Assembly: GCA_002102225.1 (NCBI GenBank) | Contig: LQPB01000060.1 | Location: forward strand, 1-64,000 | Direction: 5' to 3' | DNA length: 64,000 bases | From: Mycobacterium interjectum | GTDB lineage: Bacteria; Actinomycetota; Actinomycetes; Mycobacteriales; Mycobacteriaceae | Part shown: one piece after another, positions 9,701 through 17,632 of the stretch | How the letters are laid out: each line of letters opens with the position of its first letter | Position numbering within the stretch: position 1 is the first letter of the stretch | Program-made: the position numbers and the translations under genes | Notes under the pieces: model-generated | Databases searched by the model: none | What the model saw: the letters and a program-made list of their open reading frames with translations, nothing else | Told to the model about the DNA's origin: nothing

Positions 9701-10932
9701 ACCGCGTCGCCGTTCAGCGCCGCCTTCGCGGAGCCATTGGCTGAGCCATCGGCCACCGCGTGCCGCTCGCTCATCTCGTAGAGCTGGTCTCGATCGAACC
9801 CGACGCCGATGCCGGCCCGGGAAGCGATGCGCAGCACCGTGATTCCAGCCTTGCCGACCTGGCCAACGACGCTCTCCCACGCCTCGGGGCTGCCGGTGTT
9901 GTCGTCCACGATCACCCAGTGCGGGCCCAGGTCGGGCCCGCTGCCCGGTTGGCCGGTCTCCAGGGCGGAGCCGATCGTCGTCGGGCTGGCCGCCGCCAGC
10001 GGTGTCCACTGGCCGCGCCGGCCCTTCATGTGCAGTTCTGCCCCCAGCGCGCCCTCCAGCTCCTCGGGCGTGGCGAAGATCAGCCTCCGCCACCCGCACG
10101 CGTCGAACAGCTCGTCGTGCAGGTTGTGCGGCAGCCACACCATCCACGACCACAGCTCGGGATTGCGCGTCACCACCATCAGCTTGACATCGCGCGGGTT
10201 GTGGAACACCGCCAGCGAGCACAGCACCGAGCGCATCAGCGACCGCACCCGGTTGAGGTCCTCACCGACGAAGCTGAACCCCGGGGCCGAACGCAGGTTC
10301 ACCACCTTGGCGATATCGCGAATCTTGCGCTGTTCCAGGATGAAATCGCGCAAAGCCTGGCCGGTGACGGGCTCCAGATCCTCGTCCGAGGCGATGTCGG
10401 GCCAGGTCACCGACAAGACCGAATCCGGAGCGTGCTGAACACCCGTGCCCAGCCGCACCTCCAGGAAGTCCACATCGGCGCGGCCACGCTCCCACATCCG
10501 GGGGCCACCGATGATGGCGCCGAGCCCGCGCGGATCGGAATGCACCGCCTGCTGCCAGTTACGCTGCGCGCACACCGCGTTCTGGATCTCGTCGCGGTTG
10601 CTGTCGAGGTCGCGCAGGTAACGGCGCCGGCCCTTTTCCAGCTCCCCCCAGGTGATTTTGCGCGCCCGACCCAGCCGGCCGGAGAACGCCAGCATGCTGA
10701 ACGCGCCGATTCCCATCAGAGGGAAGAACCCTGTCGACAGGCTGCGCACCCCCGACACGTACAGCATGACGATCGTGCCGATCAGCGCGACGATCAACGC
10801 CGGCACGCCGATCATCACCCAGATGTTGCGTGGCTCGCGTTCGGGGAGAGCAATCGGCGCATTCGGCGCTACCCGAACGGGTTTCGGCGGTTGGATCTTG
10901 ACGCGGTTGATCGGAAACGCCCTCTTCGACAC
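6721..10932 (-). CDS. eccC2: EccC2, FtsK/SpoIIIE-type ATPase motor of ESX-2
   Basis: Motor and substrate-recognition ATPase of ESX-2, 1403 aa. I place the start at the GTG that reads VSKRAFPINRVKIQPP, two bases after the eccB2 stop with a GGGAGG ribosome-binding site; the frame stays open upstream only as read-through of eccB2. Two transmembrane helices lie at about residues 35-85. Three ATPase domains follow, with P-loops GTSGSGKS (about 530), GAKQRGKT (about 895) and GRQGCGKS (about 1194). Walker B-like stretches are LLVIVDEYLELF, VFVVVDDYDDLY and FVLIDDVQDL. All three P-loops keep the lysine. Length and order match a single-chain EccC. Confidence 0.93.
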   Translation of the reverse strand: MSKRAFPINRVKIQPPKPVRVAPNAPIALPEREPRNIWVMIGVPALIVALIGTIVMLYVSGVRSLSTGFFPLMGIGAFSMLAFSGRLGRARKITWGELEKGRRRYLRDLDSNRDEIQNAVCAQRNWQQAVHSDPRGLGAIIGGPRMWERGRADVDFLEVRLGTGVQHAPDSVLSVTWPDIASDEDLEPVTGQALRDFILEQRKIRDIAKVVNLRSAPGFSFVGEDLNRVRSLMRSVLCSLAVFHNPRDVKLMVVTRNPELWSWMVWLPHNLHDELFDACGWRRLIFATPEELEGALGAELHMKGRRGQWTPLAAASPTTIGSALETGQPGSGPDLGPHWVIVDDNTGSPEAWESVVGQVGKAGITVLRIASRAGIGVGFDRDQLYEMSERHAVADGSANGSAKAALNGDAVEDDDGRPAPLLRAGGKFFAHADQLSIPRAYRYARAMARWSPTSSSEIVDSASGAAELLRALGISDPRDLDVDRLWSERRGRGDERWCEIPVGAKPNGELQNVIIRAKDFGGFGFHSVVIGTSGSGKSEFFLSLVYGIALTHSPETFNVIFVDMKFESAAQDILGIPHVVAALSNLGKDERHLAERMRRVIDGEIKQRYELFTSVGARDANDYEEIRLAGRDLPPVPVLLVIVDEYLELFANHDKWINLIIHIGQEGRGANVFFMLGGQRLDLSSLQKVKSNIAFRIALRAESGDDSREVIGTDAAYHLPSKENGFALLKVGPRDLEPFRCFYLSAPFVVPKKAEVVRTVDMTLTQPRLYNWQYQPLDAADAAALEAASAADEEPDEFLLHEDGFKKKKIVDVLRESLHTVPHRAPRRPWLEPLENPEPVDAVVAGWRGKPWHVDYGRNPGLVFPVGIMDIPEESKQVVHSIDALRSNIIVVGAKQRGKTTTLMTLMCAASMMYTPSRVTFFCVGGATMAQIGSLPHIADIVSPKDTEGIERILSSMDALIDARENAFRRANIDLDGFRERRFGPGSDGLGGTDPNDPFGDVFVVVDDYDDLYTKDMVLGDRIISLSSRGPEYGVHVMCSAGGWIHGQRQKLLQNATARIQLRLAEPGESQMGHSAIESREAARRTLDRPGFGLTDSLHELLIGLPAMVDPATRTLVDTPGVGARVAEVAGVTKHAVLQRLPERVELSAILAAHAAADDLSIAFAIGERHQLGPVPLRLAESPGLMILGRQGCGKSTSLVAIGEAVMSRFSPEEAQLTLIDPKAAPHGLRDLHAPGYVRAYAYDQDEIDRVITELAQEILLPRLPPKGLSQEELRALKPWEGTRHFVLIDDVQDLRPAQAQSYPATAPVGAALWMLMERARQVGLHVFTTRNSTNWATLQMDPWWRYQTSAKVAQLYMDNDPQNKINRLLRAQALPPGRGLLVSDESDVEGILVGLPSAVSGE

Positions 10933-10934
10933 TG

Positions 10935-12419
10935 TTAGCCTCCCGCCCTTGCCGATGTCGTCAGCACCGTCGCCTGCCCGAGCGCGGGCACCGTGTCGCG
11001 CGCCACCAGCGCGGCCTGTTGCGACAACGCCGGTCCCGCAGCAAAAGTCCGCAACAGCGGCCAGGGCGCCTGCACCGCCATCGCCGGATCCAGGCCCAGC
11101 GCGCGCAGCGTCGAGTCGTCGGACGCGATGCCGAATCGCACCCCGTTGTCGGCCACCCAGAACAGCGATTCCCGCGAGTCGCTGGTGACCACGCCACTCG
11201 TCGACGTCACGAAGTTGGCTGCGCCCGGCAACACCAGCACCTGATTGGCCACCACCGACGCGGGGTCGCGGTCGTCGCGGACCAGCCGCACGATCCGGTT
11301 GTCCATCGACGAGGGAACCGGTAGCCCGCGCCCGTTGTAGATGGCGACTCGGGCCTGCGGATCCGTCGGCGCCTTTTCCCATGCCACGCAGGTGGTCGGA
11401 TTGGCCGCGGAATCAATGAAATTCAGCCGCCCGGTCGGGTAGTAGTCCACCGTCAGGGAGTTCACCTCGGGAATGTTGACCAACACGTCAGGTGTCACCG
11501 TGCGCGGTGTCGCCGAACCATAGGAGTTCGCGCTGCGCAGCAGATCGGCCACGAACCCGCCGACCTTTTGCACACCGTCGGCCAGCAGCACATAGAACTG
11601 GCTGCCCCCACCGGCCGTCTGGTTCTGTAGCACAGCACCCACCTGGGAGCCCGGCAATAACTTCGACGGGGTGCCGGCCTCGGGCACCGTGGGCACGCGG
11701 AGCGGCTCAGTGGCGGGCAGCCCGTCGAACAGCGCACGCGAAATCTCGACTGGCACAGTCACCCCCGGGTCGAGTCCCAGGCTGAGCGTCACCGCCCGGT
11801 CGGTGGGATCGACCTGCGAGCGCTTGCCACCCCAGATCACGTAGGTCGCGCCCTCAAACGACACCAGGAGTCCGGCGTCCTTAGCCATCGGCATCGCCCG
11901 GCCACCCACGAGCTGACCCGCGATCGAGGTCACCACCGGCTTGTCGGCCGTGCGCGGCCTGCCCGCCGTGTCGCACACGGCCCATGCCGACGCGGCACCA
12001 CGGTTGACGGGCATCGCCGCGGGCGCGCCCGGAATGCCGACCAGGGGCCCGGTCGGATATTTGGCAATCTCGGGCGGTTTCACCCACGTTGGCTGGCCGG
12101 CGGTGCCCGTTGCCAGCCGTGCGGAAGTCAGATTCAGCGCCGGATACAGGCGCCCGTCGATGCGCGCATAAATCGCTCCGGACTCGCGGTCGCCGATGAT
12201 CGCCGAATCCCCCACCACCCCACTGGGTTTGAGCACGTTTAGTAGCACCATCCAGCCCGAGGCGATGGCTACCAATACCACCGACAGGGCCAAAGCCGCT
12301 GTCTGCTTGCGGTCGTCGTGCTTCATTCGCACCGAGAAGCGCGTCGTCGCCGCCCGGAGCCGCCGGTTGTAAAAAAGATGGCCCGAATTTTGGTCACGGT
12401 TGGACAAACTCAGCGGCAT
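10935..12419 (-). CDS. eccB2: EccB2, ESX-2 core complex periplasmic subunit
   Basis: EccB-family subunit of ESX-2, 494 aa. The short cytoplasmic N-terminus (MPLSLSNRDQNSGHLFYNRR) is followed by one transmembrane helix at about residues 42-62, and the remainder is the periplasmic R-domain fold of EccB with a central core. The ending (LGQATVLTTSARAGG) lies two bases before the eccC2 start, so the two are co-transcribed and coupled. Cysteines at VCDTAG and TTCVAW could form the conserved EccB disulfide. It is the first canonical ESX-2 core gene of this minus-strand run. Confidence 0.93.
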   Translation of the reverse strand: MPLSLSNRDQNSGHLFYNRRLRAATTRFSVRMKHDDRKQTAALALSVVLVAIASGWMVLLNVLKPSGVVGDSAIIGDRESGAIYARIDGRLYPALNLTSARLATGTAGQPTWVKPPEIAKYPTGPLVGIPGAPAAMPVNRGAASAWAVCDTAGRPRTADKPVVTSIAGQLVGGRAMPMAKDAGLLVSFEGATYVIWGGKRSQVDPTDRAVTLSLGLDPGVTVPVEISRALFDGLPATEPLRVPTVPEAGTPSKLLPGSQVGAVLQNQTAGGGSQFYVLLADGVQKVGGFVADLLRSANSYGSATPRTVTPDVLVNIPEVNSLTVDYYPTGRLNFIDSAANPTTCVAWEKAPTDPQARVAIYNGRGLPVPSSMDNRIVRLVRDDRDPASVVANQVLVLPGAANFVTSTSGVVTSDSRESLFWVADNGVRFGIASDDSTLRALGLDPAMAVQAPWPLLRTFAAGPALSQQAALVARDTVPALGQATVLTTSARAGG

Positions 12420-12422
12420 TGG

Positions 12423-13280
12423 TCAATAACCCCTCGGCCCGCGGCGGGGATCGGCCTGTGGGATCCGGTCCGCCAGATCAGACGCGTCGGCGGCGACGCC
12501 ATAGCGGCCGCACGCATAGTTGATGAACGCGCATGCCTGCGCTACCAAGTTATGGATGCTGCGTGACGTGCCCGGCTCGTGATAGGCGGCAAATGTCGGA
12601 GCGATGAACTGCCAGGCCCCTTTGCTCGGTGTGCCCCCGGCGGCGTTGAGATCCCACTTATTTTCGGCGTACGCGTCGTAGTTCGACTCGCGGCGGGCCA
12701 CCAGGTCCATGCCGCGTTCCCACCGGGCTCGCGAGGCGGGGTTGTGAATTCCCTTGATGTCGAGGGCTTTACGAATCGCGGCGCGGACGGCGAATGCGCG
12801 AGAGCGCGGATATCCCAGCCGGCGCAGCCGCAGCGCCATCTGCCGCGCGCGGGCGTGCGACCGCGCGATGTGCCCGTGCTGGGCGCGGAGCCGCGCGGCC
12901 ATTCGAGCCATCGCCTCGCGTCGACCCATCGGTGTGTCGGCCGCCGGCATGACATCGGCCATCGCAGCGTCCAGGTTCAACCTTGTCGCGGCGCTCGCGG
13001 CCGCGCGATCGGCCCGCGCTCTCGCCCGGATCGCGTCAAGGCTCCCGTCGGCGTCGGCCAGTCGGTGCAGCGTCTGCATCGAAGCCTCCGAGCGAATTGC
13101 CGCCCGGGTCGGCAGCCCGCGTGCGTGGACCGCCCGTCGTATTCCGTCGGCGTGCGCATGCAGCCGCGCGGGGGTCTCGCCGACACCGTGGCCGGCGTCG
13201 GCGCCGACGAAGAGGCTGTGGCCGCGAGCCAAGGCCGCCACCGCCTGCGTCATCGCGGGATCACTCAACGACTCCCCCAC
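12423..13280 (-). CDS. Transglycosylase SLT-like protein adjoining ESX-2 (Rv3896c-like)
   Basis: The C-terminal 110 residues form a lysozyme/SLT-type domain: RRESNYDAYAENKW carries the likely catalytic Glu, and GAWQFIAPTFAAY is the conserved glycine-glutamine segment. The N-terminal 170 residues are Ala/Arg-rich and helical with no domain I recognise. I place the start at the GTG reading VGESLSDPAMTQ, which overlaps the upstream gene by 20 bases; an upstream ATG (MRHCAKKRRP, 301 aa) is possible but overlaps by 68. No signal peptide is visible. Only three bases separate it from eccB2. Peptidoglycan remodelling for ESX-2 assembly, or export as an ESX substrate, are both inferences. Confidence 0.7.
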   Translation of the reverse strand: MGESLSDPAMTQAVAALARGHSLFVGADAGHGVGETPARLHAHADGIRRAVHARGLPTRAAIRSEASMQTLHRLADADGSLDAIRARARADRAAASAATRLNLDAAMADVMPAADTPMGRREAMARMAARLRAQHGHIARSHARARQMALRLRRLGYPRSRAFAVRAAIRKALDIKGIHNPASRARWERGMDLVARRESNYDAYAENKWDLNAAGGTPSKGAWQFIAPTFAAYHEPGTSRSIHNLVAQACAFINYACGRYGVAADASDLADRIPQADPRRGPRGY

Positions 13281-13590
13281 CGTAATTCCGATCGAAATCG
13301 GCCTGCGCTTCTTCGCGCAATGCCTCAAACACCATATTGAGCCGATCCATCAACTCCCGACAGGTGTAGGACGTCATCACGTGCGGCGCCAAGGACAACC
13401 CGGTGAGCCTGCCGTCAGAATTGCACACCGCATAGACGTCGCCCACGTCGGCGGTGAAAGTCACCGACTCCTGGGCGGCCAGAACCGCCTCCCACTTCTC
13501 GAAATTCGCCTTTAAGTCGGCCAGAACCTGATCGACTAATGCCTTATCCCCCGCCGCATCCGTATCGGACACCTCAGCCACAACTCCCAT
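13261..13590 (-). CDS. YbaB/EspL-like small protein beside ESX-2 (Rv3898c-like)
   Basis: A 109-aa protein starting MGVVAEVSDTDAAGDKAL. The frame is open from a GTG at 13647 (MPQWSAAPAAG if used), but the internal ATG gives the length I recall for Rv3898c. The pattern of an N-terminal helix, a short sheet region (VTFTADVGDVYAVCNSDGRL) and a long C-terminal helix (CRELMDRLNMVFEALREEA) resembles the YbaB/EbfC fold, as in EspL of ESX-1. The family tie is by pattern only. It overlaps the start of the transglycosylase-like gene, so the two are probably translated together. Confidence 0.6.
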   Translation of the reverse strand: MGVVAEVSDTDAAGDKALVDQVLADLKANFEKWEAVLAAQESVTFTADVGDVYAVCNSDGRLTGLSLAPHVMTSYTCRELMDRLNMVFEALREEAQADFDRNYGGGVVE

Positions 13591-13883
13591 AACTTCTGGC
13601 CCATGCGCCGGTTGGCCGGCGGCCGGTGCGGCGGACCACTGTGGCACAAGGGTTTTCGGCGGCGCCTACGTAGCCCGCGACGTCAGGAAACCAAAACCGG
13701 CGGCGTTTCGATAATGGCCACACGACAATGACATTACTGCGTCCGGCAACGCCCGACCACTCAGTTCTGGAAGCACTATTAGTACCCATCGTTGGTACCC
13801 GATTGAGCGCCCGAGTTTCCGAATACAATTCGACGCCGCGGGCTGAAATCGATATTTTCAGTAGCCTCGGAGCAGACCGCCGG

Positions 13884-14804
13884 CTAATCCTGCTGCGGCT
13901 CTTCGTCCGTCGGCACGATCACGATGCGCCGATTGGGCCGGGTTACGACGGGCGGCTTTCCCTCCGACTTGGCGACCGGAACGCTCGGCGGTGCGGTCAG
14001 GCGGCCCTTGACCGGCTGGCCGTTGGGGATACCCGGGACGGTCAACCGCTTTTCGGTGGGCTTGTCCTTGCTGCCGCCCTCCCCGCCGGCGCCCATTGCA
14101 CCGGGCATCATGGGCATGCCGGTCATGCCCATCGGGCCGGACTGCGTCGGCGTCCCACCGGTCTGCGTCACCGTCACCGGCTTGGCCGATGCCGCGGCGG
14201 GCGTCGTGGGAGGCGACGACGACGGCACGGGCGGCGGGCCCATGAAGCCGGTCGGAGTCGTGCCACCACCGGCACCGATGCCGCCACCGCCGCCGGAACC
14301 GCCCCCTCCCTGGGTGGCGCTGTCCAATACGGCCTGATCACCTGACATGCCGGTCAGCGCGGCCTCCGCCGCTCCGCCCCCCTTCGCCGCTCCCATCAGC
14401 GGCTGAATGGCGCTCTCGGCGGCCTGCATCGCCTGCTGCGGAACCTGGGTCAGCGGCTGCATGATGCCGCCGAGCGCGCCGGTAATGGCACCCGCGATGC
14501 CCGAGGCCATTTGCGGAATCATTTGTGCGAGCTGCTGGAACTGCTGACTCGATTCGGCCTCGTTCGCCGGGAACTTTTGAGCGGCGTCCAGCGCGTGCGC
14601 CCGACGGTCAGCCTCGGCTGCGAGGCTGGCGGCCTGATCGCCCGACACACCGAGATTGCCCAGCTGAGCCAGTCCCGCCGCCGCCAAATCGGCCTCGGTT
14701 CCTCCGCCGGCAGGCATCGGGTTCGGCCCTACCGTCGGCGGAAAGTGGGGTGCCGTGGGCAGGGTCGGGCCATCGATGAATATCGGGCGTCCCCCCGTAC
14801 TCAT
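13884..14804 (-). CDS. Ala/Gly/Pro-rich ESX-associated protein (Rv3900c-like)
   Basis: A 306-aa protein of unknown function. Residues 35-130 are helical and rich in Ala and Gln, with the repeated GAITGALGGIMQPLTQVPQQAMQ style seen in PPE C-termini and EspJ/EspK-type proteins. The middle is a low-complexity Gly/Pro/Thr linker (including a run of glycines), and the end is basic then acidic (RPNRRIVIVPTDEEPQQD). No signal peptide or membrane segment is visible, which fits type VII secretion or a cytosolic accessory role. It lies 74 bases downstream of the EspK-like gene, in the same direction. The 294 bases before the YbaB-like gene hold nothing I can identify. Confidence 0.6.
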   Translation of the reverse strand: MSTGGRPIFIDGPTLPTAPHFPPTVGPNPMPAGGGTEADLAAAGLAQLGNLGVSGDQAASLAAEADRRAHALDAAQKFPANEAESSQQFQQLAQMIPQMASGIAGAITGALGGIMQPLTQVPQQAMQAAESAIQPLMGAAKGGGAAEAALTGMSGDQAVLDSATQGGGGSGGGGGIGAGGGTTPTGFMGPPPVPSSSPPTTPAAASAKPVTVTQTGGTPTQSGPMGMTGMPMMPGAMGAGGEGGSKDKPTEKRLTVPGIPNGQPVKGRLTAPPSVPVAKSEGKPPVVTRPNRRIVIVPTDEEPQQD

Positions 14805-14878
14805 GAGTGCACCTCAACCCTCACGTGCGACATGTCCTCGTGTGTCGAATGGTAGAGCGCGAGCAGCCTGATTTGTAG

Positions 14879-16948
14879 TCACCGCGATTTTGCCGAAACG
14901 GCTTCGTACCACGCCACGTGGTAGTGCGCGAGGGATTCATGGCCTGCGATAAGGGCGTCGATAGCCGCCAGAAGCATCCAGTCAGCCGCCGCCGACAAGT
15001 CGTGTGGATCCTCCTGCGCTTTCTGGTAGGCAACCTGCTGCTCGTGTTGCAGCACGTCGATTTCGTTATCGGTGACTCCGGTTCCTCGGGTCGCCGCCTG
15101 GGCCAGGGTCTGGGCGATCCGCGGCAAGCCGTCGCGTCGCCGCACAGCCTCCACGAGCGCGGGGCCCAGCTCGTCGACTTCTGGGCCCGCGCGTGCCACG
15201 CGGTCGCCGGTAAGGGCTGGGTCGTCGGGTCCCGTCTTGGCGATGAAGCCGTGTTGTTTATGCACCGCCGCGGACGTGACGACACCTAGCAGATCGACGA
15301 CGCTGGCGTCTGTTCTGCGGAGGGCCGGCTCCAGAAGCCGATTCACTCCGACGGGGATCTTCACGTTCGGCGGGATCCAGCCACAGCCGATGTTGCTCAC
15401 CAATAGCGTGGTGCCGTCGTCCCGCAGGCCGGCGGCCCACGACAGGCCGGGGGCCTGCCGGGCTACCGCATCGACGAGGCGCTGCAGTCGCTGCTGTTCA
15501 GCTGCGCGACTTGAGACATCGCCCGCCACGGCACCCGTCGTCGCCGCCAACGCCGACGCGCCTGCTGGGGAGGCAGCGCTGGCGCCAGCCTGGCCGGCTG
15601 CCGTGCCCCGCTGGACCGTCGACATCATCGGGCTGCCCGCGGAGGGCGACGTTGACGGCGACGGTGCGACCGGTGCACCGGACACTGGGGTGGTCGGCGC
15701 GGACACCGACGGTGGTGCGACTACCGGAGGACGCAGATCCGACCCATAGGCCGGCAACGGCCCGGCCGGAGCGGCCGGCGTGCCGGTTACCGGAGTCATC
15801 GGCGTCGAAACCGGCATAGCGGCGGCGACCGGCAACGCCCCGCCCGTCGACGCGACCGGCGCACCGGAGCCCGCCGATACCTGCGCCCCCGAGCCATGGT
15901 CAACGGCGGCGGATTCGATCCCAGAAGCACCAACGGCCGGAGCCGCTACCGCCGGCGCGACCGGAGCCTGCGGTGGCGCCGCAGACGACGACGCAGCGCT
16001 GGCCAACCCCTCCGACAAATTGTGAGCACCAGCCGCTGCTGGCTGACCGGTCATCAGCCCTTGGGTGAACGAGTTGCCTAGCTGGTTCGGTGAAAGCCCC
16101 CCCAAGCCGGCGCCTGGTGACAGCCCCCCGCCCGTGGATAGTGGCGAACCTATTCCAGGGGCACTGGGGATGTGTCCACCGACACCGGGAGGAGCAGGTG
16201 CGCCAGTCGGAGCGCTGCCCGCAACATCGCCGGGTTGTCCTATACCGCCGGCGCCAACTCCCGGGCCGTACTGCGCTTGCGGACTGGGTCGCATACCGAT
16301 TCCGCCCTCATGAACCGTGTGGGACGACCCGTGTCCGCCGCTATGGTTGCCCGCGTCGATACCGCCGGCGCCCACCGCGGGTGCCTTCGCCCCGCCTCCG
16401 GAATTGAGTCCTTGACTCGCGAGCACTTCCTGCGGCGACATCGCCAGTCCCTCAGCCGTGAGGATCTTCTGCATAGCATCCATGATCGCCGCAACCGCGG
16501 CCGCAGACTTATGTGCGGCAAACCCGTTGGCTTCGGCAATTAGCTTTTCAATTTCCGCGGCCTTTATTGGTGCCGGTTCTTTCGAGCTTTCCACATTGGC
16601 GATCCGCTGATTGTAGTCGTCGGCGATGCCTCGAAGACCCTCGCGTAGGCTGTCGATTGCGTCCGCTCCCTTTTCAAAGGCGTCTGCTTTCGCTTTATAT
16701 TTTTCGGCCAAATCAAGATGGTGTTTCTCGCCCTGCTGGAAGCGAGAGACGAGATCGTCCACCGTTTGCCCTTGGTTATGAGCCGCCAGTTGTACCCACT
16801 GGCCATGCAGATCCTGGGCGTACAACTCTTGCTGCTGCAGTTGCCCTTTCCAATAAGCAGCACCGGCTCTCAGCGTCGTTGAGGGCAGCGGCCACCAGGC
16901 ACCGACGAGAGTCAGCGAATATTTGCCCGCAGGCACATCCCCCGCCAC
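14879..16948 (-). CDS. EspK/Rv3899c-like ESX-associated protein with long disordered middle
   Basis: A 689-aa protein in three parts. Residues 1-190 form a helical domain (GAWWPLPSTTLRAGAAYWKG, then coiled-coil-like stretches), reminiscent of the N-terminal domain of Esp proteins. Residues 190-480 are a low-complexity Ala/Pro/Gly/Ser linker. The C-terminal 200 residues contain WAAGLRDDGTTLLVSNIGCG and a helical end (AADWMLLAAIDALIAGHESLAHYHVAWYEAV), matching the DUF5632/DUF5631 region that I recall in Rv3899c and EspK. In M. tuberculosis the corresponding proteins are shorter. A role as ESX chaperone or substrate is inferred from EspK. Confidence 0.65.
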   Translation of the reverse strand: MAGDVPAGKYSLTLVGAWWPLPSTTLRAGAAYWKGQLQQQELYAQDLHGQWVQLAAHNQGQTVDDLVSRFQQGEKHHLDLAEKYKAKADAFEKGADAIDSLREGLRGIADDYNQRIANVESSKEPAPIKAAEIEKLIAEANGFAAHKSAAAVAAIMDAMQKILTAEGLAMSPQEVLASQGLNSGGGAKAPAVGAGGIDAGNHSGGHGSSHTVHEGGIGMRPSPQAQYGPGVGAGGIGQPGDVAGSAPTGAPAPPGVGGHIPSAPGIGSPLSTGGGLSPGAGLGGLSPNQLGNSFTQGLMTGQPAAAGAHNLSEGLASAASSSAAPPQAPVAPAVAAPAVGASGIESAAVDHGSGAQVSAGSGAPVASTGGALPVAAAMPVSTPMTPVTGTPAAPAGPLPAYGSDLRPPVVAPPSVSAPTTPVSGAPVAPSPSTSPSAGSPMMSTVQRGTAAGQAGASAASPAGASALAATTGAVAGDVSSRAAEQQRLQRLVDAVARQAPGLSWAAGLRDDGTTLLVSNIGCGWIPPNVKIPVGVNRLLEPALRRTDASVVDLLGVVTSAAVHKQHGFIAKTGPDDPALTGDRVARAGPEVDELGPALVEAVRRRDGLPRIAQTLAQAATRGTGVTDNEIDVLQHEQQVAYQKAQEDPHDLSAAADWMLLAAIDALIAGHESLAHYHVAWYEAVSAKSR

Positions 16949-17051
16949 GAGCCTCCCTCCTTATACCTGGCTCCCACGTTCGTGCAGATTGTGCCGCGTT
17001 AAGTGCACCTGCTCTCTCGTGACAACTCAATAGGCGGCTGTGGACGTGCGC

Positions 17052-17600
17052 CTACGGGCACATCGCCGCCATTGCTGTATCTGCGTGATTCGCTTCATCC
17101 AAGGCGTTCTGCATAAGCGGAGAGGCCTTATCAGAGACGCTAGCGACGGCAACGTAGGTATGGTATGCGGAGGCGAGCCTCCGCGCGGCGTCTCGTTCTC
17201 CTTGGCCCAATGCCGGGTTATCCGCTGCTGTGTCGAGCATGCCTGCGGCATTAGCCAGCGATACCCGTGCTATTGCGACATCCGTGCCATTGGTATCCGC
17301 GCTTACTGAACGTGCTGCAACCTGGTAAACGGAGCAAAGCTCCTTTTTGGCACTCGCGATCTGCTCGGGGGTGAAGGTCGGAGTCGGCGTCGCGGGCGTC
17401 TGACCCTTGGCGGCTTCCGACGCCGGTCGAGTGAGGGCGATAGTGCCAACGACGAATGCGGCCGTCGCAATCAGACCGATGACGATTAAGGCGACAGCGG
17501 TAAGCGGACCGGACGCCGGCTTCCGGATTTGCGCGGGTGGTGTCCACGGCGCCGCAGGAGGCGGCTGGGGATTCATCACCTGATCAAGGCTAATCGCCAC
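17052..17600 (-). CDS. Single-pass membrane protein with Cys-bearing extracellular helical domain (Rv3901c-like)
   Basis: A 182-aa protein. A cytosolic proline-rich N-terminus (MNPQPPPAAPWTPPAQIRKP) is followed by one transmembrane helix at about residues 33-58 (LTAVALIVIGLIATAAFVVG). A Thr/Pro linker then leads to an extracellular helical domain with one Cys at KKELCSVYQ and another at the C-terminus (AAMCP), probably forming a disulfide. This layout is common in small mycobacterial membrane proteins near ESX loci. It lies 32 bases downstream of the hydrolase gene and is probably co-transcribed. No function is known to me. Confidence 0.65.
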   Translation of the reverse strand: MAISLDQVMNPQPPPAAPWTPPAQIRKPASGPLTAVALIVIGLIATAAFVVGTIALTRPASEAAKGQTPATPTPTFTPEQIASAKKELCSVYQVAARSVSADTNGTDVAIARVSLANAAGMLDTAADNPALGQGERDAARRLASAYHTYVAVASVSDKASPLMQNALDEANHADTAMAAMCP

Positions 17601-17632
17601 CCCGGCGATGTCACTTCAGAACAGGCCGGCGC

